Of a stretch of 42,849 nucleotides of DNA, positions 1-8,771 are shown one piece after another. The translations under genes were made by a program, and so were the position numbers. The notes below the pieces were generated by a model. The model was not told the DNA's origin and made no database searches. It worked only from the letters and a program-made list of their open reading frames with translations. The stretch lies in contig NZ_PPTG01000016.1 of assembly GCF_002954245.1 (NCBI RefSeq), positions 1 to 42,849 of the forward strand, written 5' to 3'. This DNA is from Cryobacterium aureum. GTDB lineage: Bacteria; Actinomycetota; Actinomycetes; Actinomycetales; Microbacteriaceae. Numbering within the stretch: position 1 is the stretch's first letter; every line of letters begins with the position of its first letter.

Positions 1-1
1 G

Positions 2-325
2 CGTCCTCCGTACCGTGGTAACTCCGATCGTCCGGCTCAGGGCGAGCGTCCTCCGTACCGTGGTAACTCCGATCGTCCGGCTCAGGGCGAGCGTCCTCCG
101 TACCGTGGTAACTCCGATCGTCCGGCTGGTGGAAACGATCGCGCTCCGCACCGCGGAAACTCGGATCGTCCGGCGCAGGGTGAGCGTCCTCCCTATCGGG
201 GCAATTCTGACCGGCCCGCCCAGGGCGGCGAGCGTCCTCCCTATCGTGGTAACTCCGACCGTCCGGCCCAGGGTGAGCGTCCTCCGTACCGGGGTAATTC
301 CGACCGTCCGGCGCAGGGCGGGGAA
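2..325 (+). repeat. In-frame 45/48-bp tandem repeats, about 7 units
   Basis: Units start near 2, 47, 92, 137, 185, 233 and 278. The first two are identical and the others have synonymous and a few non-synonymous changes. Every unit is a multiple of 3, so the frame is kept. The array encodes an Arg/Pro/Tyr/Gly/Asn-rich disordered segment and may begin upstream of the window. Confidence 0.9.
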
Positions 326-1681
326 CGTAAGCCGTGGGCCAAGGATGGCGCGCGATCCGAGCAGAGCGACCGGCCCAGCAATGACCGGCCGCGGAGCGAC
401 CGGCCCAGCAATGACCGGCCGCGGAGCGACCGGCCCAGCAATGACCGGCCGCGGAGCGACCGGCCCAGCACTGACCGCCCGCGTGGTGACAACGACAGCA
501 AGCCGTGGACCCAGCGCGGCGGTTCGCCGAACCGGGCCGGCGCCCCGCGCGTCGACGCCGGCAAGAAACTGTGGACTCGCGACGGCGCTCCGGCCCGTAA
601 CGACCGCGATGCCCGCGTCGTTGAAGAGGAGATGACGGAAGAGCAGCGCATGCAGCGCGAGCTGCGTTCGGTGCGTCCGCGCCACGACGACCCTGAGCTT
701 CCCGACGACATCACGGCCAACGACCTTGACCGCATTGCCCGCAACGAGCTGAAGACCCTGACCAAGGAGAACGCCGAGACCGTCGGCCGCCACCTGGCCA
801 TGGCCGCGCGCGTCATCGACGAGGACCCGCAGCTCGCCCACCAGCACGTGATGAGCGCTGCCCGCCGGGCCGGCCGCATCGGCGTCGTGCGCGAGAGCCT
901 TGCGATCACCGCGTACGCCACCGGTGACTTCGCCCTGGCCCTGCGCGAACTGCGCACCTACCGCCGCATTTCCGGCTCGAACGATCAGCTGCCCCTCATG
1001 GTCGACAGCGAACGCGGCGTCAACCGCCCCGATCGCGCCCTCGAGCTCGGACGCTCGGTCGACCGCAGTACGCTGTCCCCGTCCGTTCAGGTTGGCCTGG
1101 CCATCGCCATGTCGGGCGCACGTCTCGACCTGGGCGAAACGGATGCCGCGCTCGTCGAGCTCGAAATTCCTCAGCTCAACCCCAACACGGCCTTCTCCTA
1201 CAGTCCTGAACTGTTCGCCGCCTACGCGGAGGTGCTGACCGAACTCGGCCGCGAGGACGAAGCCGACGAGTGGCTCGAACGGGCCTCTCGTGCCGATGCC
1301 GCACTCGGAGCCTCCGGTGACACGGACGAAACCATCGAAATCGAAGAGATGGAAGAGGATGACGACGAGGCCCTTGCCGACTTCGCGGCTGACGCCGGCG
1401 AAGACGACGAACCGGTCGACGCCGGTGAGGCTGCCCGCGCTGTTGCCGCGGCCGGCCTCGTCGATGCTCCGGCGAATGCTGCTGATGCAGCGCATGCCGT
1501 GGAGATTGATGACGCCGACGACATCGTGACCGAAGCAGCTGATTTCGCCGAGGTTGATGACGCCGCCGACGACGCAGTAGACGCGGCCGCGATCGACGCG
1601 ACGCGCGCCGAGGCTGACGCTGCGGCATCCGTTTCGCACGATGACGGGACGGAGCCGGATGCTGCATCGTCGAAAGCCTGA
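2..1681 (+). CDS. TPR-type protein with Arg-rich repeat N-terminus (5' partial)
   Basis: The frame is open from base 2 with no stop, so the real start lies upstream of the window; the ATG at 632 is internal. Three parts are visible. First, an Arg/Pro/Gly/Asn-rich low-complexity stretch is built from about seven 15-16 residue repeats of the type RPPYRGNSDRPAQGE, then four copies of a ten-residue SDRPSNDRPR unit. Second, an alpha-helical central region (bases about 630-1310) has TPR-like helix pairs such as EVLTELGREDEADEWLERA. Third, a long Asp/Glu/Ala-rich tail follows. Position directly upstream of the HAD phosphatase and tlyA matches the TPR gene Rv1691 of M. tuberculosis as I recall it. 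The basic repeats suggest nucleic-acid binding or condensation, which is inference. Molecular function is unknown. Confidence 0.85.
   Translation, partial: RPPYRGNSDRPAQGERPPYRGNSDRPAQGERPPYRGNSDRPAGGNDRAPHRGNSDRPAQGERPPYRGNSDRPAQGGERPPYRGNSDRPAQGERPPYRGNSDRPAQGGERKPWAKDGARSEQSDRPSNDRPRSDRPSNDRPRSDRPSNDRPRSDRPSTDRPRGDNDSKPWTQRGGSPNRAGAPRVDAGKKLWTRDGAPARNDRDARVVEEEMTEEQRMQRELRSVRPRHDDPELPDDITANDLDRIARNELKTLTKENAETVGRHLAMAARVIDEDPQLAHQHVMSAARRAGRIGVVRESLAITAYATGDFALALRELRTYRRISGSNDQLPLMVDSERGVNRPDRALELGRSVDRSTLSPSVQVGLAIAMSGARLDLGETDAALVELEIPQLNPNTAFSYSPELFAAYAEVLTELGREDEADEWLERASRADAALGASGDTDETIEIEEMEEDDDEALADFAADAGEDDEPVDAGEAARAVAAAGLVDAPANAADAAHAVEIDDADDIVTEAADFAEVDDAADDAVDAAAIDATRAEADAAASVSHDDGTEPDAASSKA
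365..484 (+). repeat. In-frame 30-bp tandem repeats, 4 units
   Basis: Four consecutive 30-bp units (365, 395, 425, 455) encode SDRPSNDRPR. The first three are identical at the DNA level and the fourth has three changes. Such identity implies recent slippage or unequal exchange. Confidence 0.9.
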
Positions 1682-2687
1682 CTCGGCGACTCCGCTGGCC
1701 GGCGTTGACGTGCTGTTGGCCGATCTTGACGGAGTGGTCTATGCAGGCCCAGCGGCGATTCCCTTCGCCGTGGAGAGCCTGAACCGTGCGGCCGAGACTA
1801 TGCGCGTTGGCTACATCACCAACAATGCCTCGCGCACCGACCAGTCGGTTGCCGACCACCTGACCCAGCTCGGGCTCAGCGTGGTCGCAGCGGATGTCGT
1901 CACCTCTCCCCAAGCGGCCGTTCGGCTGCTCGGGGAGCAGGTGGAGCCCGGATCGCGCATCCTCGTGGTGGGTGGTGACGGATTGGTCGACGAGGTCGTC
2001 AAGGGCGGATTCGTGGTGACGCGCTCGGCCGACGACAAGCCGGCCGCGGTCATTCAAGGGTTCTCACCCGAGGTCGGCTGGGTGCACCTGGCCGAAGCGG
2101 CGTTCGCGTTGAATGCCGACGGCGTTGGCACCGGAATTCCGTGGATCGCCACCAACACCGACTGGACCATTCCGGTGGCCCGCGGCATCGCTCCCGGCAA
2201 CGGCACGCTCGTATCGGCCGTGCACACGGCCGTGGGCCGGCTTCCGCTGGTAGCCGGCAAACCCGAAGCGGCCATCTTTCTGGAGGCCACGCGGCGTTTC
2301 AACGCCCAGAACGCGCTCTTCATTGGCGACCGTCTCGACACCGATATTCTGGGCGCGAACCGAGCCGGTATCCCCGCCGTACTCGTGCTCACCGGTATCG
2401 ATCGGGCCAAACAGGCCCTCGCCGCCGACAAAGACTCACGGCCGGCGTTCATCCTCGAGAACCTGCAGCAGTTGCACGAGCCGTACCCGGAGACCGTTTT
2501 CTCCAAGGACGGTACCACCGCCACGGTGAACGGGGCGAGCGTGCGGGTGCACGGCAACGACGTGCAGATTCTCAAAGACGGTGACGGCGGAGTCAACCTG
2601 CTGCGCGCCGCGTGCGCCGCGATCTACCGATCCGGGCGAGCGATTCACGGCCTCAACGTTCCGGAGCGACTGTATCTCGAGCAGTAG
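1641..2687 (+). CDS. HAD-IIA family phosphatase (Rv1692-like)
   Basis: This is a haloacid-dehalogenase superfamily phosphatase of subclass IIA. The nucleophile motif ADLDGVVY is at about residues 27-34 (DxD), motif II is the TNN of GYITNNAS near residue 60, and the C-terminal motifs are KPEAAIF and FIGDRLDTDILGANRAGI. Length (about 345 residues) fits the family. The M. tuberculosis neighbour in this position, Rv1692, is a glycerol-3-phosphate phosphatase, so a polar-lipid or metabolite-repair role is plausible but not shown. The start overlaps the preceding gene by 41 bases. An in-frame ATG at 1659, preceded by a GGGACGGAG-type site, is an equally good or better start. The residues after the HAD core (from about 300) look like a small extra domain. 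Confidence 0.9.
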   Translation: MTGRSRMLHRRKPDSATPLAGVDVLLADLDGVVYAGPAAIPFAVESLNRAAETMRVGYITNNASRTDQSVADHLTQLGLSVVAADVVTSPQAAVRLLGEQVEPGSRILVVGGDGLVDEVVKGGFVVTRSADDKPAAVIQGFSPEVGWVHLAEAAFALNADGVGTGIPWIATNTDWTIPVARGIAPGNGTLVSAVHTAVGRLPLVAGKPEAAIFLEATRRFNAQNALFIGDRLDTDILGANRAGIPAVLVLTGIDRAKQALAADKDSRPAFILENLQQLHEPYPETVFSKDGTTATVNGASVRVHGNDVQILKDGDGGVNLLRAACAAIYRSGRAIHGLNVPERLYLEQ

Positions 2688-2697
2688 CCTAGACAGT

Positions 2698-2853
2698 GTG
2701 AATCCCGAACCCGCACCGGTCGATGTCGCCGCGCAACTCGCCGACATCGAGACCCTGCCGCTCGAAGCGCGCGCTGGGGCGTTCGGGCAACTGCACGAGC
2801 AGCTGCGCGAAGAACTCGAAGACGCCGACACCGACCAGGCGGGCCAGGCGTGA
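2698..2853 (+). CDS. Small conserved 51-residue protein (Rv1693-like position)
   Basis: A GTG start at 2698 gives a 51-residue acidic, mainly helical protein (segments LPLEARAGAFGQLHEQL and REELEDADTDQAGQA). It lies 10 bases after the HAD gene, and its stop overlaps the GTG start of tlyA (GTGA). The same slot in M. tuberculosis holds a small protein of unknown function. No motif is recognised and function is unknown. The upstream in-frame ATG at 2581 would run through the HAD gene and is unlikely. Confidence 0.7.
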   Translation: MNPEPAPVDVAAQLADIETLPLEARAGAFGQLHEQLREELEDADTDQAGQA

Positions 2854-3770
2854 GCGACACCCCGGTGCCGAATTCCCGCCACGACCACGAAACAGAACCA
2901 TTTATGCCCGAGAACGTGAACGACGCCGAACCGATCGACTCCGACCAGCTGGACGGCCCGCCAGAACGGATGCCCGCCTCCCGCCTCGACGCCGCCCTCG
3001 CCGATCGTGGGCTGGTTCGCTCCCGAACGGTCGCTGCCAAACTGATCGCTGACGGCCTCGTCACCGTCAACGGAGTGCCGGTGGTGAAGGCCAGCACCAA
3101 AGTAGACGCGGACGCCGTTCTCGAGGTGGCCGCGACCGACCACTACGTCAGCCGGGGCGCCCACAAACTCAACGCAGCTCTCGACGCCTTCGCGATAAGC
3201 GTCACCGGCCGCACGGCACTCGACGCCGGAGCGAGTACCGGAGGGTTCAGCCAGGTGCTGCTCGAACGCGGCGCCGCCCAGGTCATCGCGGCCGATGTCG
3301 GCCACGGCCAGCTTGCCGCGCAACTGAAGACCGAGCCGCGGCTGAAGCTGGTCGAGGGCTACAACATCCGCTACGCGACCCCGGAAACGCTCGCCGGGGC
3401 ATCCGGCATCGCGACCCGCCCCGACCTCGTCGTGGCGGACCTGTCGTTCATCTCGCTCACCACCGTGCTGCCGGCCCTCGCGGCCACGGCCGCAGAGGGC
3501 GCCGACTTTGTGCTGCTGATCAAACCACAGTTCGAGGTGGGCCGCGGCGGCATTCGCGAGGGTATTGTGCACGATAAGGGCCTGCGCAGCGACTCGGTAG
3601 CCGGCGTGCTGTGGGCCGGCTGGGACCTGGGCCTGAAAACCTGCGGGGTCATCGCCTCACCCATAATTGGGGCGGCCGGAAATCACGAGTATCTGTGCTG
3701 GATGAGCGCCGCGTCGGGCACAAATCCGACAGAATGGATGGACCGGATCGAAACCGTGGTGGGAGCGTGA
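2850..3770 (+). CDS. tlyA: TlyA family rRNA 2'-O-methyltransferase
   Basis: TlyA methylates ribose 2'-O positions in 16S and 23S rRNA, and in mycobacteria its loss gives capreomycin resistance. An N-terminal S4 RNA-binding domain (about residues 45-105, RLDAALADRGLVRSRTVAAK) is followed by an FtsJ-type methyltransferase domain. That domain has the SAM motif LDAGASTGGFSQVLLERGA and K-D-K-E residues visible in SRGAHKL, VADLSFISL, LIKPQFEVG and NHEYL. The GTG start overlaps the stop of the 51-residue gene. An ATG at 2904 is a possible shorter start, since the first 30 residues are charged and not family-typical. Confidence 0.93.
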   Translation: MSDTPVPNSRHDHETEPFMPENVNDAEPIDSDQLDGPPERMPASRLDAALADRGLVRSRTVAAKLIADGLVTVNGVPVVKASTKVDADAVLEVAATDHYVSRGAHKLNAALDAFAISVTGRTALDAGASTGGFSQVLLERGAAQVIAADVGHGQLAAQLKTEPRLKLVEGYNIRYATPETLAGASGIATRPDLVVADLSFISLTTVLPALAATAAEGADFVLLIKPQFEVGRGGIREGIVHDKGLRSDSVAGVLWAGWDLGLKTCGVIASPIIGAAGNHEYLCWMSAASGTNPTEWMDRIETVVGA

Positions 3771-3774
3771 CGAG

Positions 3775-4695
3775 TTGAGCGACAGCCCGCGGTACTTTCT
3801 GATCGTGGCGCACACCGGCCGCGCTGACTCTGTCGAAGCCGCCTCGACGGTGTGTAAGCAGCTTCTGGCCGCAGGGGCTGTGCCGGTGCTCGCCAGCGAT
3901 GAACGCGCCGACCTTCTGGCCGCCTGCCCGGAGCTGAATGGTCATATCGCGATTCTCGGTGACACGGTGCGAACTACCGACCTTGAGCTTGTCATCGTGC
4001 TCGGCGGTGACGGAACCATTCTGCGTTCGGCCGAACTCGTGCGCGGCTGCTCGGCACCGCTGCTCGGTATCAATCTCGGCCACGTGGGGTTTCTCGCGGA
4101 GAGCGAACGTGACGACCTGGGCGAGGCCGTACGTCGCGCTCTCAAGGGCGACTATGAGGTCGAGGAACGCCTCGCACTGTCGGTGCGGGTCAAAGTGGCC
4201 GACGAGGTCGTCTACGAAACCTGGGCGCTCAACGAAGTCACCGTCGAAAAAGCCAGCCGCGAACGAATGATCGAGGTCGTCGTCGAGGTCGACGGCCGCC
4301 CGCTGTCGTCGTTCGGCTGTGACGGCGTTGTGCTGTCGACCCCGACCGGCTCGACCGCGTACTCGTTCTCGGCCGGCGGCCCGATCGTCTGGCCCGGCGT
4401 CGAAGCGCTGCTGCTCGTGCCGCTGAGCGCCCACGCTCTGTTTGCGCGGCCGCTCGTGGTCGGCCCGGAGTCGTCACTCGCCGTCGAGGTACTCTCCCGC
4501 ACGGGCGCTCGCGCCGTGCTCTGCGCCGACGGACGCCGCACCCAGGACCTCCCGACCGGTGCCCGCGTGATCGTGCGCCGCTCGAGTGTTCCGGTGCGCC
4601 TCGCCCGCCTGCACATCGGCCCCTTCACCGACCGCCTGGTCAACAAATTCAACCTGCCGGTCACTGGCTGGCGCGGCCCGGTCGGCCGCGAGTGA
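3775..4695 (+). CDS. nadK: NAD kinase
   Basis: The enzyme phosphorylates NAD to NADP in the cytosol. The diagnostic GGDG motif is at residues 77-80 (IVLGGDGTILRSAEL), followed by GINLGHVGFLAE and the glycine-rich segment TPTGSTAYSFSAGGPIV. At 306 residues it has normal length. It starts with TTG, 4 bases after tlyA, and GGGAG at 3761-3765 serves as ribosome-binding site 9 bases upstream. Its stop overlaps the GTG start of recN. The tlyA-nadK-recN order is a known actinobacterial cluster. Confidence 0.95.
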   Translation: MSDSPRYFLIVAHTGRADSVEAASTVCKQLLAAGAVPVLASDERADLLAACPELNGHIAILGDTVRTTDLELVIVLGGDGTILRSAELVRGCSAPLLGINLGHVGFLAESERDDLGEAVRRALKGDYEVEERLALSVRVKVADEVVYETWALNEVTVEKASRERMIEVVVEVDGRPLSSFGCDGVVLSTPTGSTAYSFSAGGPIVWPGVEALLLVPLSAHALFARPLVVGPESSLAVEVLSRTGARAVLCADGRRTQDLPTGARVIVRRSSVPVRLARLHIGPFTDRLVNKFNLPVTGWRGPVGRE

Positions 4696-6404
4696 TCGAC
4701 GAGCTGTTCATTCGCGATCTCGGCGTCATCGCCGAGGCCACACTGCCGCTCGGCCCCGGGTTCACCGCCGTCACCGGCGAAACCGGCGCCGGCAAGACCA
4801 TGGTGGTCACCGCGCTCGGACTGCTGCTCGGGGATCGAGCGGATGCCGGCACCGTGCGCCAGGGCCAGCCGCAGAGTTTCGTACAGGGCCGCTGGCTCAT
4901 CGACCCCGCCGGCCCCGTCGCCGACCGGGTTCGCGACGCCGGGGGAGACCTCGACGGGCCAGAGCTCATCCTCGGACGGTCGGTCTCGAGCGAAGGTCGC
5001 AGCCGTGCGATGGTCGGCGGCCGTGGCGCCCCGGCGAGCGTACTCGGCGACCTGCGCAACGACCTTGTGGTGGTGCACGGCCAGAGCGACCAGGTTCGCC
5101 TGCGCTCCGCCGCAGCCCAGCGCGACGCCCTCGACCGCTTCGCCGGCCTCGACCTCGCCGCCGTTCTCGGCGACTACCAGCACGCCTTCCACCGTTGGCA
5201 GGCTAACCAACACGACCTCGATCGGCTCGTCACCGAACGCGACCTGCGCGCCCGCGAGGCCGACGACCTGCGCGCCGCACTCACCGAGATCGAAACAGTC
5301 GCCCCGCAACCCGGCGAGGATGCCGAACTGGGCGAACGCGCCGAACGGCTCGGTAACCTCGAAGAACTGCGCTTGGCCGGCGAGCAGGCCCGCCAGCTCA
5401 TCTCCGCCGAAGACAACCCCGACGACCTGCCCGACACGGTCGCCCTGCTCGAATCAGCCAGGCGCGCCCTCGACCGGGTCGCCGCGCACGACGTAGCCCT
5501 GCCGCTCTTGGTCGCGGCGATCGCCAACGTCGGTTTCGTGGTCGCCGATATCGCCGCCGAGCTCTCCAGCTACCTGGCCGGCCTCGACGCCGACGGTGCC
5601 CGCGAACTCGAAATCGTGCAGGAACGCCGCGCCGAACTGGGGATCCTTGCCCGCAAATACCCCGGCGGCCTCGAAGAAGCCATCGATTTTCTGGACTCCG
5701 GCAGCACGCGGCTGCTGGAGCTCGACTCCGACTCCGACCGCATCGAGCAGCTCAGCGCCGAAGCGGATGCCGACCGTGCGCTGGTCACCGATCTCGCCGC
5801 CACCCTCAGCGCGTTGCGCCAGGCCGCGGCCGTGCAGCTCGGTGCCCGGGTGACCGCAGAGCTCGGCGCGCTGGCAATGCCGGACGCCGTGCTGCTCGTG
5901 GAGGTGGAAGCCGGGCCGGAGTTCACGATCACCGGCAGCGACCTCGTGCGCCTGCTGTTGCAGCCGCACGCGGGCGCCGAGCCGCGAGCGCTGGCGCGCG
6001 GGGCATCCGGTGGCGAATTGTCTCGGGTCATGCTCGCGATCGAGGTCGTCATCAACGCGACCGACCCGGTACCCACCTTCGTCTTCGACGAGATCGATGC
6101 CGGCGTTGGCGGGGCCGCCGCGATCGAAATCGGCCGAAGGCTCGCCCGCCTGGCCGAAACCGCCCAGGTGATCGTGGTCACCCACCTCGCCCAGGTCGCC
6201 GCGTTTGCCGGAAACCACCTCAGCGTGGTCAAGGACAGCGACGGATCCGTCACCGCCTCGAGCGTGCGCCAGCTGCGCGGCGACGACCGGGCCGCCGAAA
6301 TGGCTCGCCTGCTCTCGGGCCTGCCCGACTCGAAGAGCGGCCTCGAACACGCCCGCGAACTGCTCGAACTCGCCCAGTCCAACTCCCGTCCCTCTAAAAA
6401 GTAA
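4692..6404 (+). CDS. recN: DNA repair protein RecN
   Basis: An SMC-like ATPase acting in double-strand break repair. Walker A is GETGAGKT at residues 29-36. A long Ala/Arg/Glu-rich helical middle (about 150-360) is the coiled-coil arm. The ABC signature ASGGELSRVMLA and Walker B FVFDEIDAGVGG lie in the C-terminal third. At 570 residues it has the usual length. The GTG start overlaps the nadK stop. The N-terminal DELFIRDLGVIAEATLPLG is typical for the family, which supports the start. Confidence 0.95.
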   Translation: MIDELFIRDLGVIAEATLPLGPGFTAVTGETGAGKTMVVTALGLLLGDRADAGTVRQGQPQSFVQGRWLIDPAGPVADRVRDAGGDLDGPELILGRSVSSEGRSRAMVGGRGAPASVLGDLRNDLVVVHGQSDQVRLRSAAAQRDALDRFAGLDLAAVLGDYQHAFHRWQANQHDLDRLVTERDLRAREADDLRAALTEIETVAPQPGEDAELGERAERLGNLEELRLAGEQARQLISAEDNPDDLPDTVALLESARRALDRVAAHDVALPLLVAAIANVGFVVADIAAELSSYLAGLDADGARELEIVQERRAELGILARKYPGGLEEAIDFLDSGSTRLLELDSDSDRIEQLSAEADADRALVTDLAATLSALRQAAAVQLGARVTAELGALAMPDAVLLVEVEAGPEFTITGSDLVRLLLQPHAGAEPRALARGASGGELSRVMLAIEVVINATDPVPTFVFDEIDAGVGGAAAIEIGRRLARLAETAQVIVVTHLAQVAAFAGNHLSVVKDSDGSVTASSVRQLRGDDRAAEMARLLSGLPDSKSGLEHARELLELAQSNSRPSKK

Positions 6405-6423
6405 GCGACGAATTTTCTGGTGA

Positions 6424-6429
6424 TAGCAT
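6424..6429 (+). promoter_or_regulatory. Possible -10 element of pyrG (leaderless start)
   Basis: TAGCAT, preceded by TGA, lies 8 bases before the in-frame GTG at 6438. Transcription starting 7-8 bases after this hexamer would begin at or next to that codon, giving a leaderless mRNA. No convincing -35 and no Shine-Dalgarno were seen before 6438. Confidence 0.35.
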
Positions 6430-6437
6430 TGAAGCCC

Positions 6438-8135
6438 GTGGTGGAAAATATACTTACGGACAGATCAGACGGCATAACCAAGCACATCTTCGTGACCGGG
6501 GGTGTGGTCTCCTCGCTCGGTAAGGGCTTGACGGCGGCCAGCCTCGGAAACCTTCTCACTGCACGCGGGCTACGGGTAGTCATGCAGAAGCTCGACCCCT
6601 ATCTCAACGTCGATCCGGGAACGATGAACCCGTTCCAGCACGGCGAGGTCTTCGTCACCGACGACGGCGCTGAAACCGACCTCGACATCGGCCACTACGA
6701 ACGTTTTCTTGACATCAACCTCGGCCAGTCGGCCAACGTGACCACCGGGCAGATCTACTCCCAGGTCATCGCCAAGGAACGCCGCGGCGAATACCTCGGC
6801 GATACCGTACAGGTCATCCCGCACATCACCGATGAGATCAAGCGTCGCATGCGACTGCAGGCCAGTGACGATGTACGCCCCGACGTGATCATCACCGAGG
6901 TCGGCGGCACCGTCGGTGACATCGAAAGCCAGCCGTTCCTCGAGGCCGCCCGCCAGGTGCGCCACGAACTCGGCCGCGGCAACGTGTTCTTCGTGCACGT
7001 CTCGCTCGTGCCGTTCCTCGGCGCGGCTGGCGAGCAGAAGACCAAGCCCACCCAGCATTCCGTCGCGACACTACGCTCGATCGGTATTCAGCCGGACGCC
7101 CTCGTGCTGCGCAGCGACCGGCCCGTCTCCGAGTCGAACAAGCGCAAGATCGCGCTCATGTGCGACGTCGACGAAGACGCCGTCGTCAACGCCGTCGACG
7201 TTGCCTCGATCTACGAGATTCCCACCATGCTGCACGACCAGGGCCTCGACAAGTACATCGTCAACGCCCTCGGCCTCACCGCCGCCGTCGTCGACTGGTC
7301 CGGCTGGGAAAACCTGCTCGAAGCCGTACGCCACCCCAAGCATGAGGTCACGATTGGTCTGGTCGGCAAGTACATCGACCTTCCGGATGCCTACCTCTCG
7401 GTCACCGAGGCGCTGCGAGCCGGCGGATTCGCCAACCAGGCCAAGGTCAAAATCGTCTGGATCGGTTCCGACGACTGCGAAACCGACGAGGGAGCGGCCC
7501 GGCTGCTCGGCGAACTTGACGGCATCTGCGTTCCGGGCGGCTTCGGAATCCGCGGCATCGAGGGAAAGCTCGGCGCCCTCAAATTCGCTCGCGAAAACGG
7601 TATCCCGGTGCTTGGCCTGTGTCTCGGCCTGCAGTGCATGGTCATCGAATACGCCCGCAACAAGGCCAACCTGCCCGGCGCTTCGTCGAGCGAGTTCGAC
7701 CCGGAAACCGAGTTTCCGGTCATCGCGACCATGGAAGAGCAGGTCGAGATCATCGCCGGAGGTGACCTGGGCGGCACCATGCGCCTCGGCCTGTACCCGG
7801 CCACACTCGCCGAGGGTTCCCTCGTCGCCGAGCTGTACGGCGCCAACGAAGCGTCCGAACGGCACCGCCACCGCTACGAGGTCAACAACGCCTTCCGCGA
7901 CCAGATCGCCAGCGCCGGTCTGTGGTTCTCCGGAACCAGCCCCGACCGCCACCTGGTCGAGTACGTCGAGCTCAAGCGCGACGAGCACCCGTTCTACGTT
8001 GGAACCCAGGCGCACCCGGAGCTGCGCTCACGACCTAACCACGCGCATCCGCTGTTTCGCGGTCTGATCAAGGCCGCGCTCGAGCGCCAGGAGGCCAGCC
8101 GGTTGTTCGAGGTGAAAGAAGAGCTCAGTGCCTGA
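6438..8135 (+). CDS. pyrG: CTP synthase
   Basis: Makes CTP from UTP, ATP and glutamine. The synthetase domain begins with [17 protein letters not shown] and continues through [20 protein letters not shown]. The glutamine amidotransferase domain has the nucleophilic cysteine in [11 protein letters not shown] near-C-terminal His and Glu of that domain lie in [11 protein letters not shown] chose the GTG at 6438 (protein [16 protein letters not shown]...) because family N-termini begin close to the KHIFVTGG motif and a -10-like hexamer lies just upstream. An in-frame GTG at 6420 would give six more residues. In mycobacteria two membrane-protein genes (Rv1697, Rv1698) lie between recN and pyrG; they are absent here. 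Confidence 0.96.
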   Translation: MVENILTDRSDGITKHIFVTGGVVSSLGKGLTAASLGNLLTARGLRVVMQKLDPYLNVDPGTMNPFQHGEVFVTDDGAETDLDIGHYERFLDINLGQSANVTTGQIYSQVIAKERRGEYLGDTVQVIPHITDEIKRRMRLQASDDVRPDVIITEVGGTVGDIESQPFLEAARQVRHELGRGNVFFVHVSLVPFLGAAGEQKTKPTQHSVATLRSIGIQPDALVLRSDRPVSESNKRKIALMCDVDEDAVVNAVDVASIYEIPTMLHDQGLDKYIVNALGLTAAVVDWSGWENLLEAVRHPKHEVTIGLVGKYIDLPDAYLSVTEALRAGGFANQAKVKIVWIGSDDCETDEGAARLLGELDGICVPGGFGIRGIEGKLGALKFARENGIPVLGLCLGLQCMVIEYARNKANLPGASSSEFDPETEFPVIATMEEQVEIIAGGDLGGTMRLGLYPATLAEGSLVAELYGANEASERHRHRYEVNNAFRDQIASAGLWFSGTSPDRHLVEYVELKRDEHPFYVGTQAHPELRSRPNHAHPLFRGLIKAALERQEASRLFEVKEELSA

Positions 8136-8769
8136 AGTGCTGCAGGATGACGTCGCTCCGGCCCTGGCCACCGCGAGTGACGTCGTTTTCGACGGCGCCA
8201 TCTGGAACGTACGCCGGGATTCGTTCGACTACAACGGCGAGAGCATCACCCGTGAGTACCTCGACCACCCCGGTGCGGTCGCCGTGCTCGCCCTCGACGA
8301 GCAGGATCGGGTGTTGCTGATCAAGCAGTACCGGCACCCGACTGGCCTGCGCGGCTGGGAGCTGCCGGCCGGGTTGCTCGACATCCGCGGAGAAAATGCC
8401 GTGGTCGGCGCCCAGCGGGAGCTGGCCGAAGAAGCGGATGTCGTTGCCTCCGATTGGTCGCTGCTCACCGAGTTCTACACCTCGCCCGGCGGCAGCAACG
8501 AAGCGATTCGGGTCTACCTCGCCCGGGGTATCTCGGCGGTTGCCGCGTTCGCCCGTACTCACGAAGAAGCCGATATCGAACTGCGCTGGGTGCCGCTCGA
8601 GGAGTGTGTCGATGCCGTGCTGGCGCGCCGCATCTCCAACCCGATCCTGATCGTGGCTGTTCTGGCCGCCCAGGTGGCGCGTTCACGCGGGTGGAGCACG
8701 CTGGCAGCGGCTGACCTTCCGTGGCCGCGGCATCCGCTCAACCTTCATTCGCGCACCACCACGGCCTGA
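8128..8769 (+). CDS. NUDIX hydrolase, ADP-ribose pyrophosphatase type
   Basis: Likely hydrolyses ADP-ribose or a related nucleotide sugar. It carries the ADPRase-type lead-in [13 protein letters not shown] followed by the Nudix residues REL-EE ([11 protein letters not shown]), with the E-x7-RE spacing intact. At 213 residues it is of normal size. The GTG start overlaps the pyrG stop by 8 bases, so translation is probably coupled. The same gene sits between pyrG and xerD in M. tuberculosis (Rv1700). Its end runs up to the xerD start with only 2 bases between. Confidence 0.92.
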   Translation: MPEVLQDDVAPALATASDVVFDGAIWNVRRDSFDYNGESITREYLDHPGAVAVLALDEQDRVLLIKQYRHPTGLRGWELPAGLLDIRGENAVVGAQRELAEEADVVASDWSLLTEFYTSPGGSNEAIRVYLARGISAVAAFARTHEEADIELRWVPLEECVDAVLARRISNPILIVAVLAAQVARSRGWSTLAAADLPWPRHPLNLHSRTTTA

Positions 8770-8771
8770 AC

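Noticed and set aside
2..484. CRISPR-like or satellite repeat array
   Set aside because: Units are contiguous, multiples of 3 and in frame with the downstream protein, without spacers.
15..635. A separate 206-residue protein starting at 15
   Set aside because: It is another frame of the repeat DNA; frame 2 is open without a stop into the TPR protein.
1176..5309. Long minus-strand reading frames (1176-2057, 2436-3572, 4212-5309)
   Set aside because: They lie antisense to recognised genes and result from high GC; no family motif or start signal.
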